Assembly (NCBI RefSeq): GCF_023935105.1
Contig: NZ_CP096040.1
Span: forward strand, 2,294,001 to 2,358,000
Origin: Caulobacter segnis
GTDB lineage: Bacteria; Pseudomonadota; Alphaproteobacteria; Caulobacterales; Caulobacteraceae
DNA: 64,000 bases
Direction of reading: 5' to 3'
Shown here: in pieces, positions 1 through 8,817 of the stretch
Layout: the number at the start of each line of letters is the position of its first letter
Position numbering within the stretch: the first letter of the stretch is position 1
Notes under the pieces: generated by a model
Databases searched by the model: none
Told to the model about the DNA's origin: nothing
Seen by the model: only the letters and a program-made list of their open reading frames with translations
Made by a program: the position numbers and the translations under genes

Positions 1-1442
1 GCGCGCTCGGCGATCGTCCGCTCGTCGGCCAGGGCCTCGGGCTCGACCTCGGTGCGAAAGCCCATGCCGTAGAGAACGTACTGGTAGCTCGCCGCGGGGA
101 ACACCTCGTCGGCCCGATCGAACTCGTCGTGCAGCCACGGCCCCTGGTGCCGCCACAAGAGCAGGAGATCGGCGAGGCGATCGGGGACGGTCTCGCGCGC
201 GCGATTGTCGCGCCAGAAGGCCGTATCCTCGCGCTTGCTGAGTACGTAGTGCAGCTTCAGGAAATCGATGATGCGGCCCCACCGGTAGTGGGTGGTGGCG
301 TTGAAGCGGGCGGCGACGACGTCCATCACCTCGCGGCAGGCCGGCATCTGTTCGGAGATCAGCTTGGCGGAGAGCTCGATTAAGACGATGGCGGAAGCCT
401 CGAGCGGTTCCAGGAAGCCGGCCGCGAGGCCCACGGCGACGCAGTTGCGTTTCCAGAACGTCTCGCGATGTCCCGAGCGGATCGCGATCTTGCGGGCCGG
501 CAGATCGCGGCTGGCCGGGCCGAGATAGGCGCGAAGCTCCCGCTCGGCGTCCTCGTCGCTGATGTGGCGGCTGGAATAGACGTGCCCGGTTCCTCGGCGC
601 GTGGGCAGACTGATGTCCCAGATCCATCCCGCCGACTGGGCGGTCGAGATCGTATGGCTGGCGATCGGGCTGTTCTCGTGCTCGTAGGGGACCTGGATCG
701 CCAGGGCCGTGTCGCAGAACAGCACGTCGCCGCAGTCGCGGAAGGGCACGCCCAGCGCCTCGCCCAGCAACAGCGAGCGGAAGCCCGTGCAGTCCACGAA
801 CAGATCGCCTTCGATCTCGCCGTGCTGCTCGGTGAGAATGGCGCGAATGTCGCCGTCTTCGGCCAGGGCGACGCTGCGGACGTCGGCCAGGACATGGCGC
901 ACGCCCAGCTTCTCGCAGCAGTGGCGCTGCAGGAACGGCGCGAACTTGCCCGCGTCGAGGTGGTAGGCGTAGTTGGCCGCGCCCTGATAGGGCGCGGAGG
1001 TAATGGTCTTGGGGGCCAGACCGTCGTCGCAGAGGCGTCCCTGCGGCGTCACGGCGTCGCAGAAGCTCTGGTCGCTGGCGGCGGTTAGCCAGTGGGGCGC
1101 GAGGTTCACCTGCGAGAAGCCCTGCGGGAGCATCAGGGGGTGATAGTAGGCGTCATCGGCCGCGCCGGTCGTCCAGCGCGCGAACTTGGCGCCCTGCTTG
1201 AACGCCGCGTCGCATTCCCGGAAGAAGTCGGTCTCCGAGACGCCGATCTTGGCCAGGCTGGTCCGCAGTGTCGGCCAGGTGCCTTCACCGACACCGATGA
1301 TCGGCGTGTTGGGCGACTCCACCAGCGTCACGGTGAAGCCTGTCGACCGGCGCGCCTTGTGCTTGGCGGCGATCAGGCCGGCCGTGAGCCAGCCGGCGGT
1401 TCCGCCGCCGACGATGACGATGTTCTTGACCGGGCGAACCAT
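1..1442 (-). CDS. Flavin-dependent tryptophan halogenase family protein (3' end outside window)
   Basis: Homologue of FADH2-dependent tryptophan halogenases (PrnA type), which would halogenate an indole-like or other electron-rich aromatic using reduced flavin, O2 and halide. Seen: the N-terminal FAD motif GGGTAGW (residues 12-18), GVGEGTWP at 50-57, a lysine at 82 (AAFKQGAKF) matching the PrnA catalytic Lys79, a WxWxI-type motif GWIWDISLP at 272-280, and a glutamate in FLEPLEAS (about 348) matching the catalytic Glu346. Both catalytic residues are therefore kept; in the WxWxIP motif the proline position is Ser. The ATG at 1442 is followed at once by the FAD motif. About 480 residues are visible; the family runs about 500-540. 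It lies 69 bases downstream of the TonB receptor and is separated from it by a terminator-like hairpin. The true substrate is unknown. Confidence 0.9.
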   Translation of the reverse strand, partial: MVRPVKNIVIVGGGTAGWLTAGLIAAKHKARRSTGFTVTLVESPNTPIIGVGEGTWPTLRTSLAKIGVSETDFFRECDAAFKQGAKFARWTTGAADDAYYHPLMLPQGFSQVNLAPHWLTAASDQSFCDAVTPQGRLCDDGLAPKTITSAPYQGAANYAYHLDAGKFAPFLQRHCCEKLGVRHVLADVRSVALAEDGDIRAILTEQHGEIEGDLFVDCTGFRSLLLGEALGVPFRDCGDVLFCDTALAIQVPYEHENSPIASHTISTAQSAGWIWDISLPTRRGTGHVYSSRHISDEDAERELRAYLGPASRDLPARKIAIRSGHRETFWKRNCVAVGLAAGFLEPLEASAIVLIELSAKLISEQMPACREVMDVVAARFNATTHYRWGRIIDFLKLHYVLSKREDTAFWRDNRARETVPDRLADLLLLWRHQGPWLHDEFDRADEVFPAASYQYVLYGMGFRTEVEPEALADERTIAER

Positions 1443-1460
1443 GACGAAACTTTGAAAAAA

Positions 1461-1493
1461 TGGCCGGGGACAGAGGGAACACGTCCCCGGCCA
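1461..1493 (-). terminator. Rho-independent terminator/attenuator between receptor and halogenase
   Basis: An 11-bp perfect stem (1461-1471 with 1483-1493) has an 11-base loop. On the minus strand it is followed by six Ts and stands 18 bases before the halogenase start. It directly follows the receptor stop, so it probably ends most receptor transcripts and lets a fraction read into the halogenase. Confidence 0.8.
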
Positions 1494-1511
1494 AGGGGAG
1501 TAGGGAAGTGT

Positions 1512-4466
1512 CTAGAAGCGGAACCGCGCGCCCGCCGTATAGCGGCGGCCGTAGGCGAACACGTCGAGCAGCTGATTGTCGAACCGCCCGTGCGTGCTCT
1601 GAACCTCATTGGTCAGGTTCAGCGCCTCGAAGAAGAGATTGATCTGCTTCGTCAGAGCGTAGCTCGTGCTGAAGTCGATCTGCAGGTTCGGGTTTTCGAA
1701 GGTCGGCTCCGAACCGAAAGCGCCGGTGTTCTGGTTCTGGCCGAAGGCGCGCAGATACTCCTTGCGGTAGTTGACCGCGACCCGCGCCTCGAGACCGTTC
1801 TTGTCATAGAAGGCCACGAGGTTGGCGGAGTCGGCCAGACCGGTGATCGCGAAGCCGCTCTGGGAGATGTCCTTGCGATCGTAGGGCCTGTTGGTGTCCA
1901 CGAGCGTGGCGTTGGCGTTGAAGCCGAAGCCGCTGTCGCCGAACACGTGCTGCCAGGCCAGTTCGACGCCGCGCACGGTCGCCTCCGGTCCGTTCACCTG
2001 CTGGGTGACGCTGAAGATCGCCGGCTGACCGGTCGTGGGATCGATCACGCCGTTGATGGTCTGCCGGGTGGTGCCGCCGACGATGAAGTTGCTGACGTCC
2101 TTCACGAAGAAGTTCACCGCCGCGTACGAGTTCGGCTTGTAGTACCACTCGACCGCCGCGTCGAAGTTGTCGGCCAGGTAAGGCTTCAGCGCGGGGCTGC
2201 CGCCGCTGGCCGTCAGGGCGCCGACGCGCTGGCCGGTGCCCACGCTGGCGACCGGGGTCAGCAGGTTGAGGCCGGGGCGGGTGAGGGTCCGCGACGCATC
2301 CAGCCGCAGGTGGATGCTCTCGGTCAGCTCCAGCTTCATGTCGACGCTGGGCAACAGGTAGGAATAGTTGCTCTTGGTCGAGACCGCCTGCGGCTGGCTC
2401 AGGGTCACGGTCAGCAGGGTGGGGTCACCGGTGCTGCGCGTGATCGCCGTCGGCACCTGGCCGAAGCCGTTTGAGGTGACGTGAGTGTTCTCCTCGCGCA
2501 GGCCGGCGTTGAAGTGGAACGGCATGCCGGCCACGTCGACGTCGAAATTGGCCCGGACGAACAGCGCCCACGTCTTCTCGGTGATGTCGCGGATGCTGCC
2601 GTTGTCCAGCGCCAGGTCGAAGGCGCCGGTGAACTGCGTGCCGACGCCGCCGCCGCCGTAGTTGAAGCCGGGGATGTTCTTGGTCTGCGGATTGCCCAGG
2701 CCGGTCAGGAATTGCTGATAGGCGTGGGCGTCGAACTTCAGCAGGTACGGCGGCAGGGCGCCGTCGAAGCCGGGGATGAAGTTCTTGGTGCTGACACGCT
2801 CAGTGAACAGGCTGGCCGGCACCATCACACCGCCGTTCGGGCCCGAGGCGGGACCGTAGCCGGGGTAGGCCTGCCAGAAGTTGTTCACGAACGTGTTGCT
2901 CTGCTGGAACTGGTAGTGATCTTCCAGATAGCTGCCGCCGGCCTTGATCTTGAAGCCGTCCTGCTCCCAGGAGCCCGCGAACCGCAGTTGCTTGACGACG
3001 TCGGTGTTTTCCTGAGCCTGGCGCACGACGACGTGCGAGCCCATCACCGAGGTGTCGGCCCAGCGTGTGGCGTCGCCGTTCGGGCCGTAGCTGTGCAGCA
3101 CGGGCAGGGTGTTCTTGCTGTCGCCGCCGATGCTGATGCCCAGGGACGGGCCAATGCCGAAACCGTAGCCGACATCGGCCCCGTCGCTGCTGATCTCGCC
3201 GCCGGGGTTCAGCCAGCTCTTGGCGTAGCTGCCGTCGACCTCGAACTTCAGGTTCTCCGACGCGTCCCACTGGACGTTTAGGCCCGTCTGGTTGGTCCGC
3301 AGAACCGAGCGGTCGGTGCCGGCCGTGAAGTCGGTCTGAGAGCCGGCCTGGCTGAAGTCGACAGTCGTGCCATTCTGGTCGAGCTTGACGTTTCGCAGGC
3401 CTTCCTGATTGAACCAGATGCCGTAACCGAAATTGTCGGATCGGATTTTCTGCTCCGAGTAGTTGTCGTCCAGCGTCACTGTGACGCCGTCCGTCGGGGC
3501 CCATTGCAAGGCGATGCGCCCGTCGATGCGCTCGTCTTTCGTATAGATCTGGCTGGCGCCGGCCTGCTGCTCGAACCAGCCCAGAACCGTCTTGTTCGAC
3601 GAGGCCAGCTGAGCGGGCGTGCAGGTCGCGGTCAGTTGGCAGGGGGCGTAGTAGCCGCCCGGCCAACCGCTGATATAGACGCGGTTGGTTTGGGTGTCGT
3701 GGCGCGTGTACATCGCGTCGACCAGGACGCCGAACTTGTTGTCGGCGAAGGTGTCGCTGAACAGCGCTCCGACGGTCGGGACGAACTTGCCCGCGTCATC
3801 CTGCACCGAGCCGGAGGCGGTGAACGCCATGCGGCGACCGGGATGGTCGAAGGGCTTGGGGAAGGCGACGTTGACCGTGGCCCCGATCGAGCTGCTCGAC
3901 AGGGTGACGTCCGGCGTCTTCAGGACCGACAGGCCGCCCACGAAATCAGCGCCGACGGTGCTGAAGTCCACCGAACGACCGCCGGTGGCGGTCGAGATCC
4001 GGCGGCCATCGTACAGGGTCTCGTTGAAGTCGCCGCCGAACCCGCGGACGGTGATGCCCTGCGGTTCGCCTCGCGCGCCCGACCGCTGGATCGAGACGCC
4101 GGGAAGGCGTTGCAGCGAAGCAGCCACGTTGGAGTCAGGGAACTTGCCGATATCCTCGGCCGAGATGGCGTCGACGACGCCCGCCGAGGTCCGTTTGATG
4201 TCGAGGTTGCGCTGCAACGAGCCGCGCAGGCCCGTGACGATGACTTCCTCGACGACGCTGGGATCGCTGGTGCGCTCCGAAGCGGCCTGGTCGGCCGCCG
4301 GCGCGGCCAAGGCTGTCGCCGTAACGATGGCCGCCTCTCCGCCGCGCTCGGCGGCGTTGGCTGCGCCGCAAAGCGCTAGCGCGACAAGACTCGAGGCGCT
4401 GGCCAAGGCGGCTTTGGAAACGCGCCGCCTCTGAACCAGATTACTCTGATAATTAAATAAGAGCAT
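1512..4466 (-). CDS. TonB-dependent receptor, large Xanthomonas/Caulobacter-type class
   Basis: Outer-membrane active transporter, 984 residues, energised by TonB-ExbBD. Signal peptide at residues 1-38 (basic stretch, hydrophobic run, cleavage near AANAAE). The TonB-box-like EEVIVTG follows, then a plug typical of the large class (SAEDIGKFPDSNVAASLQRLPGV and ITVRGFGG). The long beta-barrel ends in the aromatic terminus GARFRF. The start at 4466 is chosen over an in-frame codon at 4580 because GGGGAGGA lies just upstream and the signal peptide begins there. Receptors of this class usually take up oligosaccharides, but no glycosidase adjoins it here. Its neighbours are a halogenase homologue (same strand) and a divergent SapC/cupin pair, a combination recurring in Caulobacterales and Xanthomonadales. 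Substrate unknown. Confidence 0.93.
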   Translation of the reverse strand: MLLFNYQSNLVQRRRVSKAALASASSLVALALCGAANAAERGGEAAIVTATALAAPAADQAASERTSDPSVVEEVIVTGLRGSLQRNLDIKRTSAGVVDAISAEDIGKFPDSNVAASLQRLPGVSIQRSGARGEPQGITVRGFGGDFNETLYDGRRISTATGGRSVDFSTVGADFVGGLSVLKTPDVTLSSSSIGATVNVAFPKPFDHPGRRMAFTASGSVQDDAGKFVPTVGALFSDTFADNKFGVLVDAMYTRHDTQTNRVYISGWPGGYYAPCQLTATCTPAQLASSNKTVLGWFEQQAGASQIYTKDERIDGRIALQWAPTDGVTVTLDDNYSEQKIRSDNFGYGIWFNQEGLRNVKLDQNGTTVDFSQAGSQTDFTAGTDRSVLRTNQTGLNVQWDASENLKFEVDGSYAKSWLNPGGEISSDGADVGYGFGIGPSLGISIGGDSKNTLPVLHSYGPNGDATRWADTSVMGSHVVVRQAQENTDVVKQLRFAGSWEQDGFKIKAGGSYLEDHYQFQQSNTFVNNFWQAYPGYGPASGPNGGVMVPASLFTERVSTKNFIPGFDGALPPYLLKFDAHAYQQFLTGLGNPQTKNIPGFNYGGGGVGTQFTGAFDLALDNGSIRDITEKTWALFVRANFDVDVAGMPFHFNAGLREENTHVTSNGFGQVPTAITRSTGDPTLLTVTLSQPQAVSTKSNYSYLLPSVDMKLELTESIHLRLDASRTLTRPGLNLLTPVASVGTGQRVGALTASGGSPALKPYLADNFDAAVEWYYKPNSYAAVNFFVKDVSNFIVGGTTRQTINGVIDPTTGQPAIFSVTQQVNGPEATVRGVELAWQHVFGDSGFGFNANATLVDTNRPYDRKDISQSGFAITGLADSANLVAFYDKNGLEARVAVNYRKEYLRAFGQNQNTGAFGSEPTFENPNLQIDFSTSYALTKQINLFFEALNLTNEVQSTHGRFDNQLLDVFAYGRRYTAGARFRF

Positions 4467-4781
4467 TTTGTCCTCCCCCTCACGGGTGTCATGATTGACC
4501 AATGGACCGGCACGAGCGGCCGGCTTTACACGCGATCGCTTTAACGTCGCGATTTCAATGGACAAAGAGGGGGTATTCACCGCCTAAGCGATGCTGCTGC
4601 ATCATAGCCTCCCTGCGCATATTTTTGTTATTGAGAGGACGCTAACGCCAAAAGGTACCGGTATCAATATTTATTTGTCGGTGTAATTATCGATGCAACG
4701 AGCGTCTCGCGGTCCAGGCCGCGTGGGCATAGAACAGAAGGCCGCTCGCGCGGTCCGTGTATGGAATGGGAGGAAGAAACC
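4467..4781. promoter_or_regulatory. Divergent promoter region, receptor (-) / SapC (+)
   Basis: This 315-base gene-free stretch is AT-richer than its surroundings around 4615-4690. Each flank ends in a strong Shine-Dalgarno: GGGGAGGA before 4466 and GGGAGGAAG before 4782. It contains the palindrome listed at 4654-4665. No RNA gene or convincing -35/-10 pair was recognised. Confidence 0.6.
4654..4665. promoter_or_regulatory. Operator-like palindrome GGTACCGGTATC
   Basis: The core TACCGGTA (4656-4663) is a perfect palindrome; the 12-base site pairs at five of six positions. Its size and CG centre resemble LacI-family operators. It lies in the divergent receptor/SapC promoter region. No matching regulator gene is adjacent, so the binding protein is unknown. 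Confidence 0.4.
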
Positions 4782-5468
4782 ATGGCGGCGACGCTGGAGC
4801 TTTTGAACGCCGAGCAGCACGCCGGCCTCCATCTGGGCGACCTCCCGTCCAGCAGCCCGCACTTCGTACAGATCGTCGCCAGCGAGTTTGTTGCCGCCGC
4901 GGCGGTCTGCCCGATCTTCCTGACCAAGAACGCCGAGACCGGCCGATTTTACGCTGGCGCGTTGTTCGGCTTCGAACCGGGAGAGGATCTGACCTCGAAC
5001 GGCCAGGGCGAAGCGCGGCTGTTCACGCCTCTCGATCTGGTTCGCTTGGGCTTCTTCGTCACGTCCGACGGCGCCATGGCGATCGATCCCCAGCACCCGC
5101 GGTTCGCCGTCACTTCGGGCGCGGCGCTGTTCGAGGACGACGGGCGGCCCGCTCCGGCCCTGCGGCGCGTGCAGCACGCCCTGGCGCAGCTGAACGCTGG
5201 CGTGCCGGAGACGGACGCCTTCATCGAGGCGGCGGTCGCGGCGCGACTGGTCGAACCCGTGGACGTCGACCTGTCGTTCGACGACGGGCGGACCTTGCGC
5301 CTGGCGGGACTGTACACCATCAGCCTCGACGCCTTGGGCGAGCTAGACGACGCGACCGCGGTGGACTTCTTCCGCCGCGGCTATCTGCAGCTGATCTACG
5401 CCATGGCGGGCTCTCTCAAGCAGGTCAGCCGCCTGGCCAAGCTGCGGAACGAAAAGATCGCCGCATGA
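4782..5468 (+). CDS. SapC-family protein
   Basis: 228-residue protein of the SapC family (PF07277), whose biochemical role is not established. Seen: the conserved opening around YxxLxxxxHxGL (here LLNAEQHAGLHLGD), VASEFVAAAAVCPIFLTK, then a hydrophilic body ending FFRRGYLQLIYAMAGSLKQVSRL. There is no signal peptide or membrane span. The ATG at 4782 is preferred over 4761 because GGGAGGAAG sits six to eight bases before it. Its stop overlaps the next start (ATGA), so the two genes are translationally coupled. SapC, cupin_8/JmjC-like and tryptophan-halogenase genes often cluster with TonB receptors, which links this protein to the divergent receptor and halogenase. Function not assigned. Confidence 0.85.
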   Translation: MAATLELLNAEQHAGLHLGDLPSSSPHFVQIVASEFVAAAAVCPIFLTKNAETGRFYAGALFGFEPGEDLTSNGQGEARLFTPLDLVRLGFFVTSDGAMAIDPQHPRFAVTSGAALFEDDGRPAPALRRVQHALAQLNAGVPETDAFIEAAVAARLVEPVDVDLSFDDGRTLRLAGLYTISLDALGELDDATAVDFFRRGYLQLIYAMAGSLKQVSRLAKLRNEKIAA

Positions 5469-6496
5469 GGCGCGAGGGGGCGGCCGATATCGAGGTCGTC
5501 GATCCCGCCCGGCTCGACCAGGGCGGGGCGGCGGCGTTCGCCCAGGCGGTCGCGGCCAAGTGCGCGCCGGTCCTGTTGCCTGGCCTTTGCCGCCCATGGC
5601 CCGTCGTCGAGGCGGGCCGGCGGGGCTGGCCGGCATTGTCCGCCTATCTCGCCAGCCTGGACGCCGGGCTGAAGGGGCAGGCCTTCATCGGCGCGCCAGC
5701 GATCGCCGGCCGTTACGATTATGGCGAGGGAGCGGGCGGCTTCAACTTCGAGCGCGCCTCCTTGACCCTGGCACAGTCCTTGGAGCGCATCGGCGCGGCC
5801 GCCGCCGATCCCGGCCTGGCCAGCGTCTACATGGGCTCGCTGCCTGCCGACGACTATGCGCCGGGGTTCGCGAACGACAATCCCGCGAGCTTCCTGCCGG
5901 TCCTGGCCCGGCCTCGTCTGTGGCTGGGCAACGCCAGCCGCATCGCCTGCCACTATGACAGCTTCGACAATCTGGCCTGCGTGATCGCCGGGCGGCGACG
6001 GTTCACGCTGTATCCGCCCGACGCCATCGGCGATCTCTACGTCGGACCGATCGACCATACCCTGGCTGGCCAGCCGACCAGCCTGGCCGCGAGCGCGGGG
6101 CTGGACGATCCGCGCTATCCCCGTTTCGGCGCGGCGGCGAACCGAGCGATCGTCGTGGAGCTGGAACCTGGCGACGCGCTCTATCTGCCCAAGCTGTGGT
6201 GGCATCAGGTCGAGGCCCTGGAGCCGGCGAACCTGCTGGTCAACTACTGGTGGGACGCCTTCGCGGCGGGGCCCGACGCGCCCTACGTGACCATGATGCT
6301 GGCGATGATCGCCATCGCCGAGCGCCCGCCGGCCGAGCGCGCGGCGTGGCGGGCGTTCTTCGACCACTATGTCTTCCGGCCGGACGGCCATCCCCTGGCC
6401 CACATGCCGGTAGAGCGCCATGGCCTGCTCGGGCCGTTGGCGGAAAACTATGGCCGCATCCGCGCGATCGTCATGAAGACGCTGCGCGGCGGTTAG
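5465..6496 (+). CDS. Cupin-like (cupin_8/JmjC-fold) protein, probable Fe(II)/2-oxoglutarate oxygenase
   Basis: 343 residues. The core is a JmjC-like cupin: H163-Y-D165 (CHYDSFDNL) followed by GRRRFTLYPP, PGDALYLPKLWWHQV with H247, and LLVNYWWD. HxD...H is the iron-binding facial triad of cupin_8 hydroxylases, so a catalytic oxygenase is plausible. The target may be a protein side chain or a small molecule and is unknown. The start ATG overlaps the SapC stop by four bases. With the halogenase and receptor it forms a recurring cassette. A strong hairpin overlaps its stop codon. Confidence 0.85.
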   Translation: MRREGAADIEVVDPARLDQGGAAAFAQAVAAKCAPVLLPGLCRPWPVVEAGRRGWPALSAYLASLDAGLKGQAFIGAPAIAGRYDYGEGAGGFNFERASLTLAQSLERIGAAAADPGLASVYMGSLPADDYAPGFANDNPASFLPVLARPRLWLGNASRIACHYDSFDNLACVIAGRRRFTLYPPDAIGDLYVGPIDHTLAGQPTSLAASAGLDDPRYPRFGAAANRAIVVELEPGDALYLPKLWWHQVEALEPANLLVNYWWDAFAAGPDAPYVTMMLAMIAIAERPPAERAAWRAFFDHYVFRPDGHPLAHMPVERHGLLGPLAENYGRIRAIVMKTLRGG

Positions 6497-6523
6497 GACG
6501 CCGGCCGGGCGTGGCCGGCGTCC
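6496..6523. terminator. Bidirectional terminator hairpin
   Basis: An 11-bp perfect stem, GGACGCCGGCC paired with GGCCGGCGTCC, has a six-base loop. It lies between the convergent cupin gene and GH51 gene. Only a short T-rich stretch follows on the plus strand. Confidence 0.7.
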
Positions 6524-6529
6524 TCCAAC

Positions 6530-8599
6530 CTATTTTGCGGCGATCGGGAATTCGAACACCGTCGCCGAGATCGGCGAAACGACGAGGCCAGCGCCTGGGA
6601 GTGGCGCGGCGCTCTCGGCGACGGTGACCCCGGCTGGCGCGCCGACCTTGTTCTCGGCCTTCAGCGAAGCCCCGCCCAGCACCCACTTGCGACCCGCGCC
6701 GCGAACGGCGAGGGCCTTGAGGTCCAGCTTCACGGTCTGGGGGGCGAAGGTCGGGTTGACCACGCCGATCCGCAGCGACTTGCCGTCCGGGCTGAGGCCC
6801 GCGATGACGTCGAGCGGATAGGTCGGGCTGCCGGCCCGCACCTTGGGATGGTTGAAGCCCACTGGATAGCGCGGCTCAGGCTGCGGCGCGTCGCCCTGGA
6901 CCGACACCGGCGTGACGCCGGCTCCGAAGCGCTGGCCGTACAGCTTGAAGACCTGGCCCGTCGAGTTCAGCACCGCGTCGGTCGGGGTGATGTCCATCGT
7001 CGAGGCGCCGGTGGTGAAGGCGCTCATGGTCAGGAAATCGGTGTGACGCAGCATCTCCTGCAGCACCATGGCGTAGGCCAGGGCCGACTTCAGATTCACC
7101 TGGCCGAAGTAGGCGTACTCGTCGATCGACAGGAAGATCGCCTTGTCCTTCATCGCCGGGAAGCGCTGCTGGTAGATCTTCCACTGTTCGGCCTTCATGC
7201 GGACCTGGTTGGACGGCGAGCGGGCGTATTCGATCAGTTCGGCGTCTTCCGGCGCGTCGGGGCGGACTTCCGGCTGATCGTACCAGTGCTCGGAAACGCC
7301 GTCGAAATTGCCCCAGGCCTTGTCGAGCAGTCCGCCTGTCCAGTCCCATTCGCCGCCGAATTTCGGCGCGACGCTTTCGAGCGAGGCGTTCTCCTTCGTG
7401 CCTTTGGGGTGACCCTGGTCGGGCATGGCGCCCGAGCCGATCAGGGTGATCGAGGGATCGACCGCCCGCATGGCCTTGGCGAAGGCGTTGTGCTTGATCA
7501 TGAAGTACTCGAGCGACGTCTTGCCGATCTGCCACCAGCCGTAGGGCTCGTTGCCGATGTTCCAGAACTTCACGCCATAGGGTTCGGGGTGGCCGTTGGC
7601 GGCGCGGCGGGATCCCCAGACGCTGGTCGCCGGACCATTCAGATATTCCACCTCCTCGGCGGCCGAGTTGGCGTCGCCCAGACCCGCATTGACCGTGACA
7701 TAGGGCTCGACGCCAATGATCTTGGTCAGATCCATCCACTCGTCCATGCCGATGTCGTCAGGCTGCATCGCGCTCCAGGCGTAGTCGAACATCGGCGGCC
7801 GCTTGTCACGCGGGCCGATGGCGCTGTGCCAGTCCCAGTCCGACAGGAAGTTGCCGCCGGGCAGGCGCCACATGCCCGAGTTCAGCGACCGGGCGATGGC
7901 CGTGGTGTCGGCCCGCCAGCCGCGAATGTTGTCGGCCGGCATCAGCGACACGACGCCGACGCGGAAGGATCCCGAACCCAGTCCGGTGATCTCCAGTCGC
8001 GCATCGGCCGTGTCGACAGGCGCGGTGAAGCTGATCTCCGTCTTGCGCCACGCAGCGCTGGGCGAGGGGAGGGCGACGACCTGCCGTTCGTCGGGGCCAG
8101 GTCCCCAGACGAGCGCCGCTTCGAGCTTGGCGCCCGGGTCGCCGTCGAACACGACATAGCCGTCGTAGCGCTTGCCCTTGGCCAGGCCGATCCCGGCTTG
8201 CGAGAGGCCCTTGCGCACCGAAGCATCGACCGCGACCCGGGGGCTCTGCTCGCCGACATAGGGCGCCTTGGCGTCCATGGTCACGGCCATGTCGCCGCCG
8301 ACCGGCCGCCACTTGCGATAGCTGACGCCCGGACGCCCCTCGGCGTTGAGGGGCGGCGGCTTGTCGAAGGCTGGGGCCACGACCGGATAGTAGAACTTGC
8401 GGTCGTCCAGCATCTCGGCCCACAGCGTGCGCGCCACCAGCCCGCCGATGGGCTCGATGAACATGCCGTACTCGTACTTCGTCACCGGCTTGGCGCGGCT
8501 GGCGCCATCGATGGCCACCTTCACCGGCGGCGCGGCGAGCGCCGCGGACATCGGCGCCGTCAGGCTGGCGCACGCGGCCAGCAGCAATCCATATCGCAT
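6530..8599 (-). CDS. GH51 alpha-L-arabinofuranosidase, exported
   Basis: Releases L-arabinofuranose side chains from arabinoxylan or arabinan. 689 residues: signal peptide 1-22 (ending ALAAPP), a beta-sandwich/CBM-like stretch at about 100-220, then a TIM barrel. The acid/base Glu is in FWNIGNEPYGWW and the nucleophile Glu in FLSIDEYAYFG; the C-terminal beta domain is typical of GH51. GGGAGGAG lies just before the ATG at 8599. An exact xyl-box stands 160 bases upstream, shared with the divergent esterase, so xylose-linked regulation is likely. The export signal puts the enzyme in periplasm or medium, unlike many cytoplasmic GH51 enzymes. Confidence 0.9.
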   Translation of the reverse strand: MRYGLLLAACASLTAPMSAALAAPPVKVAIDGASRAKPVTKYEYGMFIEPIGGLVARTLWAEMLDDRKFYYPVVAPAFDKPPPLNAEGRPGVSYRKWRPVGGDMAVTMDAKAPYVGEQSPRVAVDASVRKGLSQAGIGLAKGKRYDGYVVFDGDPGAKLEAALVWGPGPDERQVVALPSPSAAWRKTEISFTAPVDTADARLEITGLGSGSFRVGVVSLMPADNIRGWRADTTAIARSLNSGMWRLPGGNFLSDWDWHSAIGPRDKRPPMFDYAWSAMQPDDIGMDEWMDLTKIIGVEPYVTVNAGLGDANSAAEEVEYLNGPATSVWGSRRAANGHPEPYGVKFWNIGNEPYGWWQIGKTSLEYFMIKHNAFAKAMRAVDPSITLIGSGAMPDQGHPKGTKENASLESVAPKFGGEWDWTGGLLDKAWGNFDGVSEHWYDQPEVRPDAPEDAELIEYARSPSNQVRMKAEQWKIYQQRFPAMKDKAIFLSIDEYAYFGQVNLKSALAYAMVLQEMLRHTDFLTMSAFTTGASTMDITPTDAVLNSTGQVFKLYGQRFGAGVTPVSVQGDAPQPEPRYPVGFNHPKVRAGSPTYPLDVIAGLSPDGKSLRIGVVNPTFAPQTVKLDLKALAVRGAGRKWVLGGASLKAENKVGAPAGVTVAESAAPLPGAGLVVSPISATVFEFPIAAK

Positions 8600-8758
8600 T
8601 CGACTCCTCCCTATTACTCTGCGTTTTTATGAGGTTTCGCGCTCCGGCTTCGAAGCGTGTCGCCCTGAGAGCTATTCGTGTTCACAGCAGGTGAGCAGGG
8701 TTCGAAGACGCCCCACCACCATCAGGACGATTGACACATCCAGAATTTGCCGGACAAA

Positions 8759-8772
8759 TGGTAGCGCTAACA
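8759..8772. promoter_or_regulatory. xyl-box operator TGGTAGCGCTAACA
   Basis: Exact match to the 14-base xyl-box of Xanthomonas and (as reverse complement TGTTAGCGCTACCA) to the LacI-type XylR operator of Caulobacter. It lies between the divergent GH51 and esterase genes, 46 bases before the esterase start and 160 before the GH51 start. No xylR gene is in the window, so regulation would be in trans. Confidence 0.75.
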
Positions 8773-8817
8773 GATCGCGCTGGGCAAGAGGCTTGAAGGC
8801 GCGGCGGGGAGGATCGG

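Noticed and set aside
4372..4382. xyl-box-like core AGCGCTAGCGC
   Set aside because: It lies inside the signal-peptide coding part of the receptor and matches only the GCGCTA centre; Ala codons explain it.
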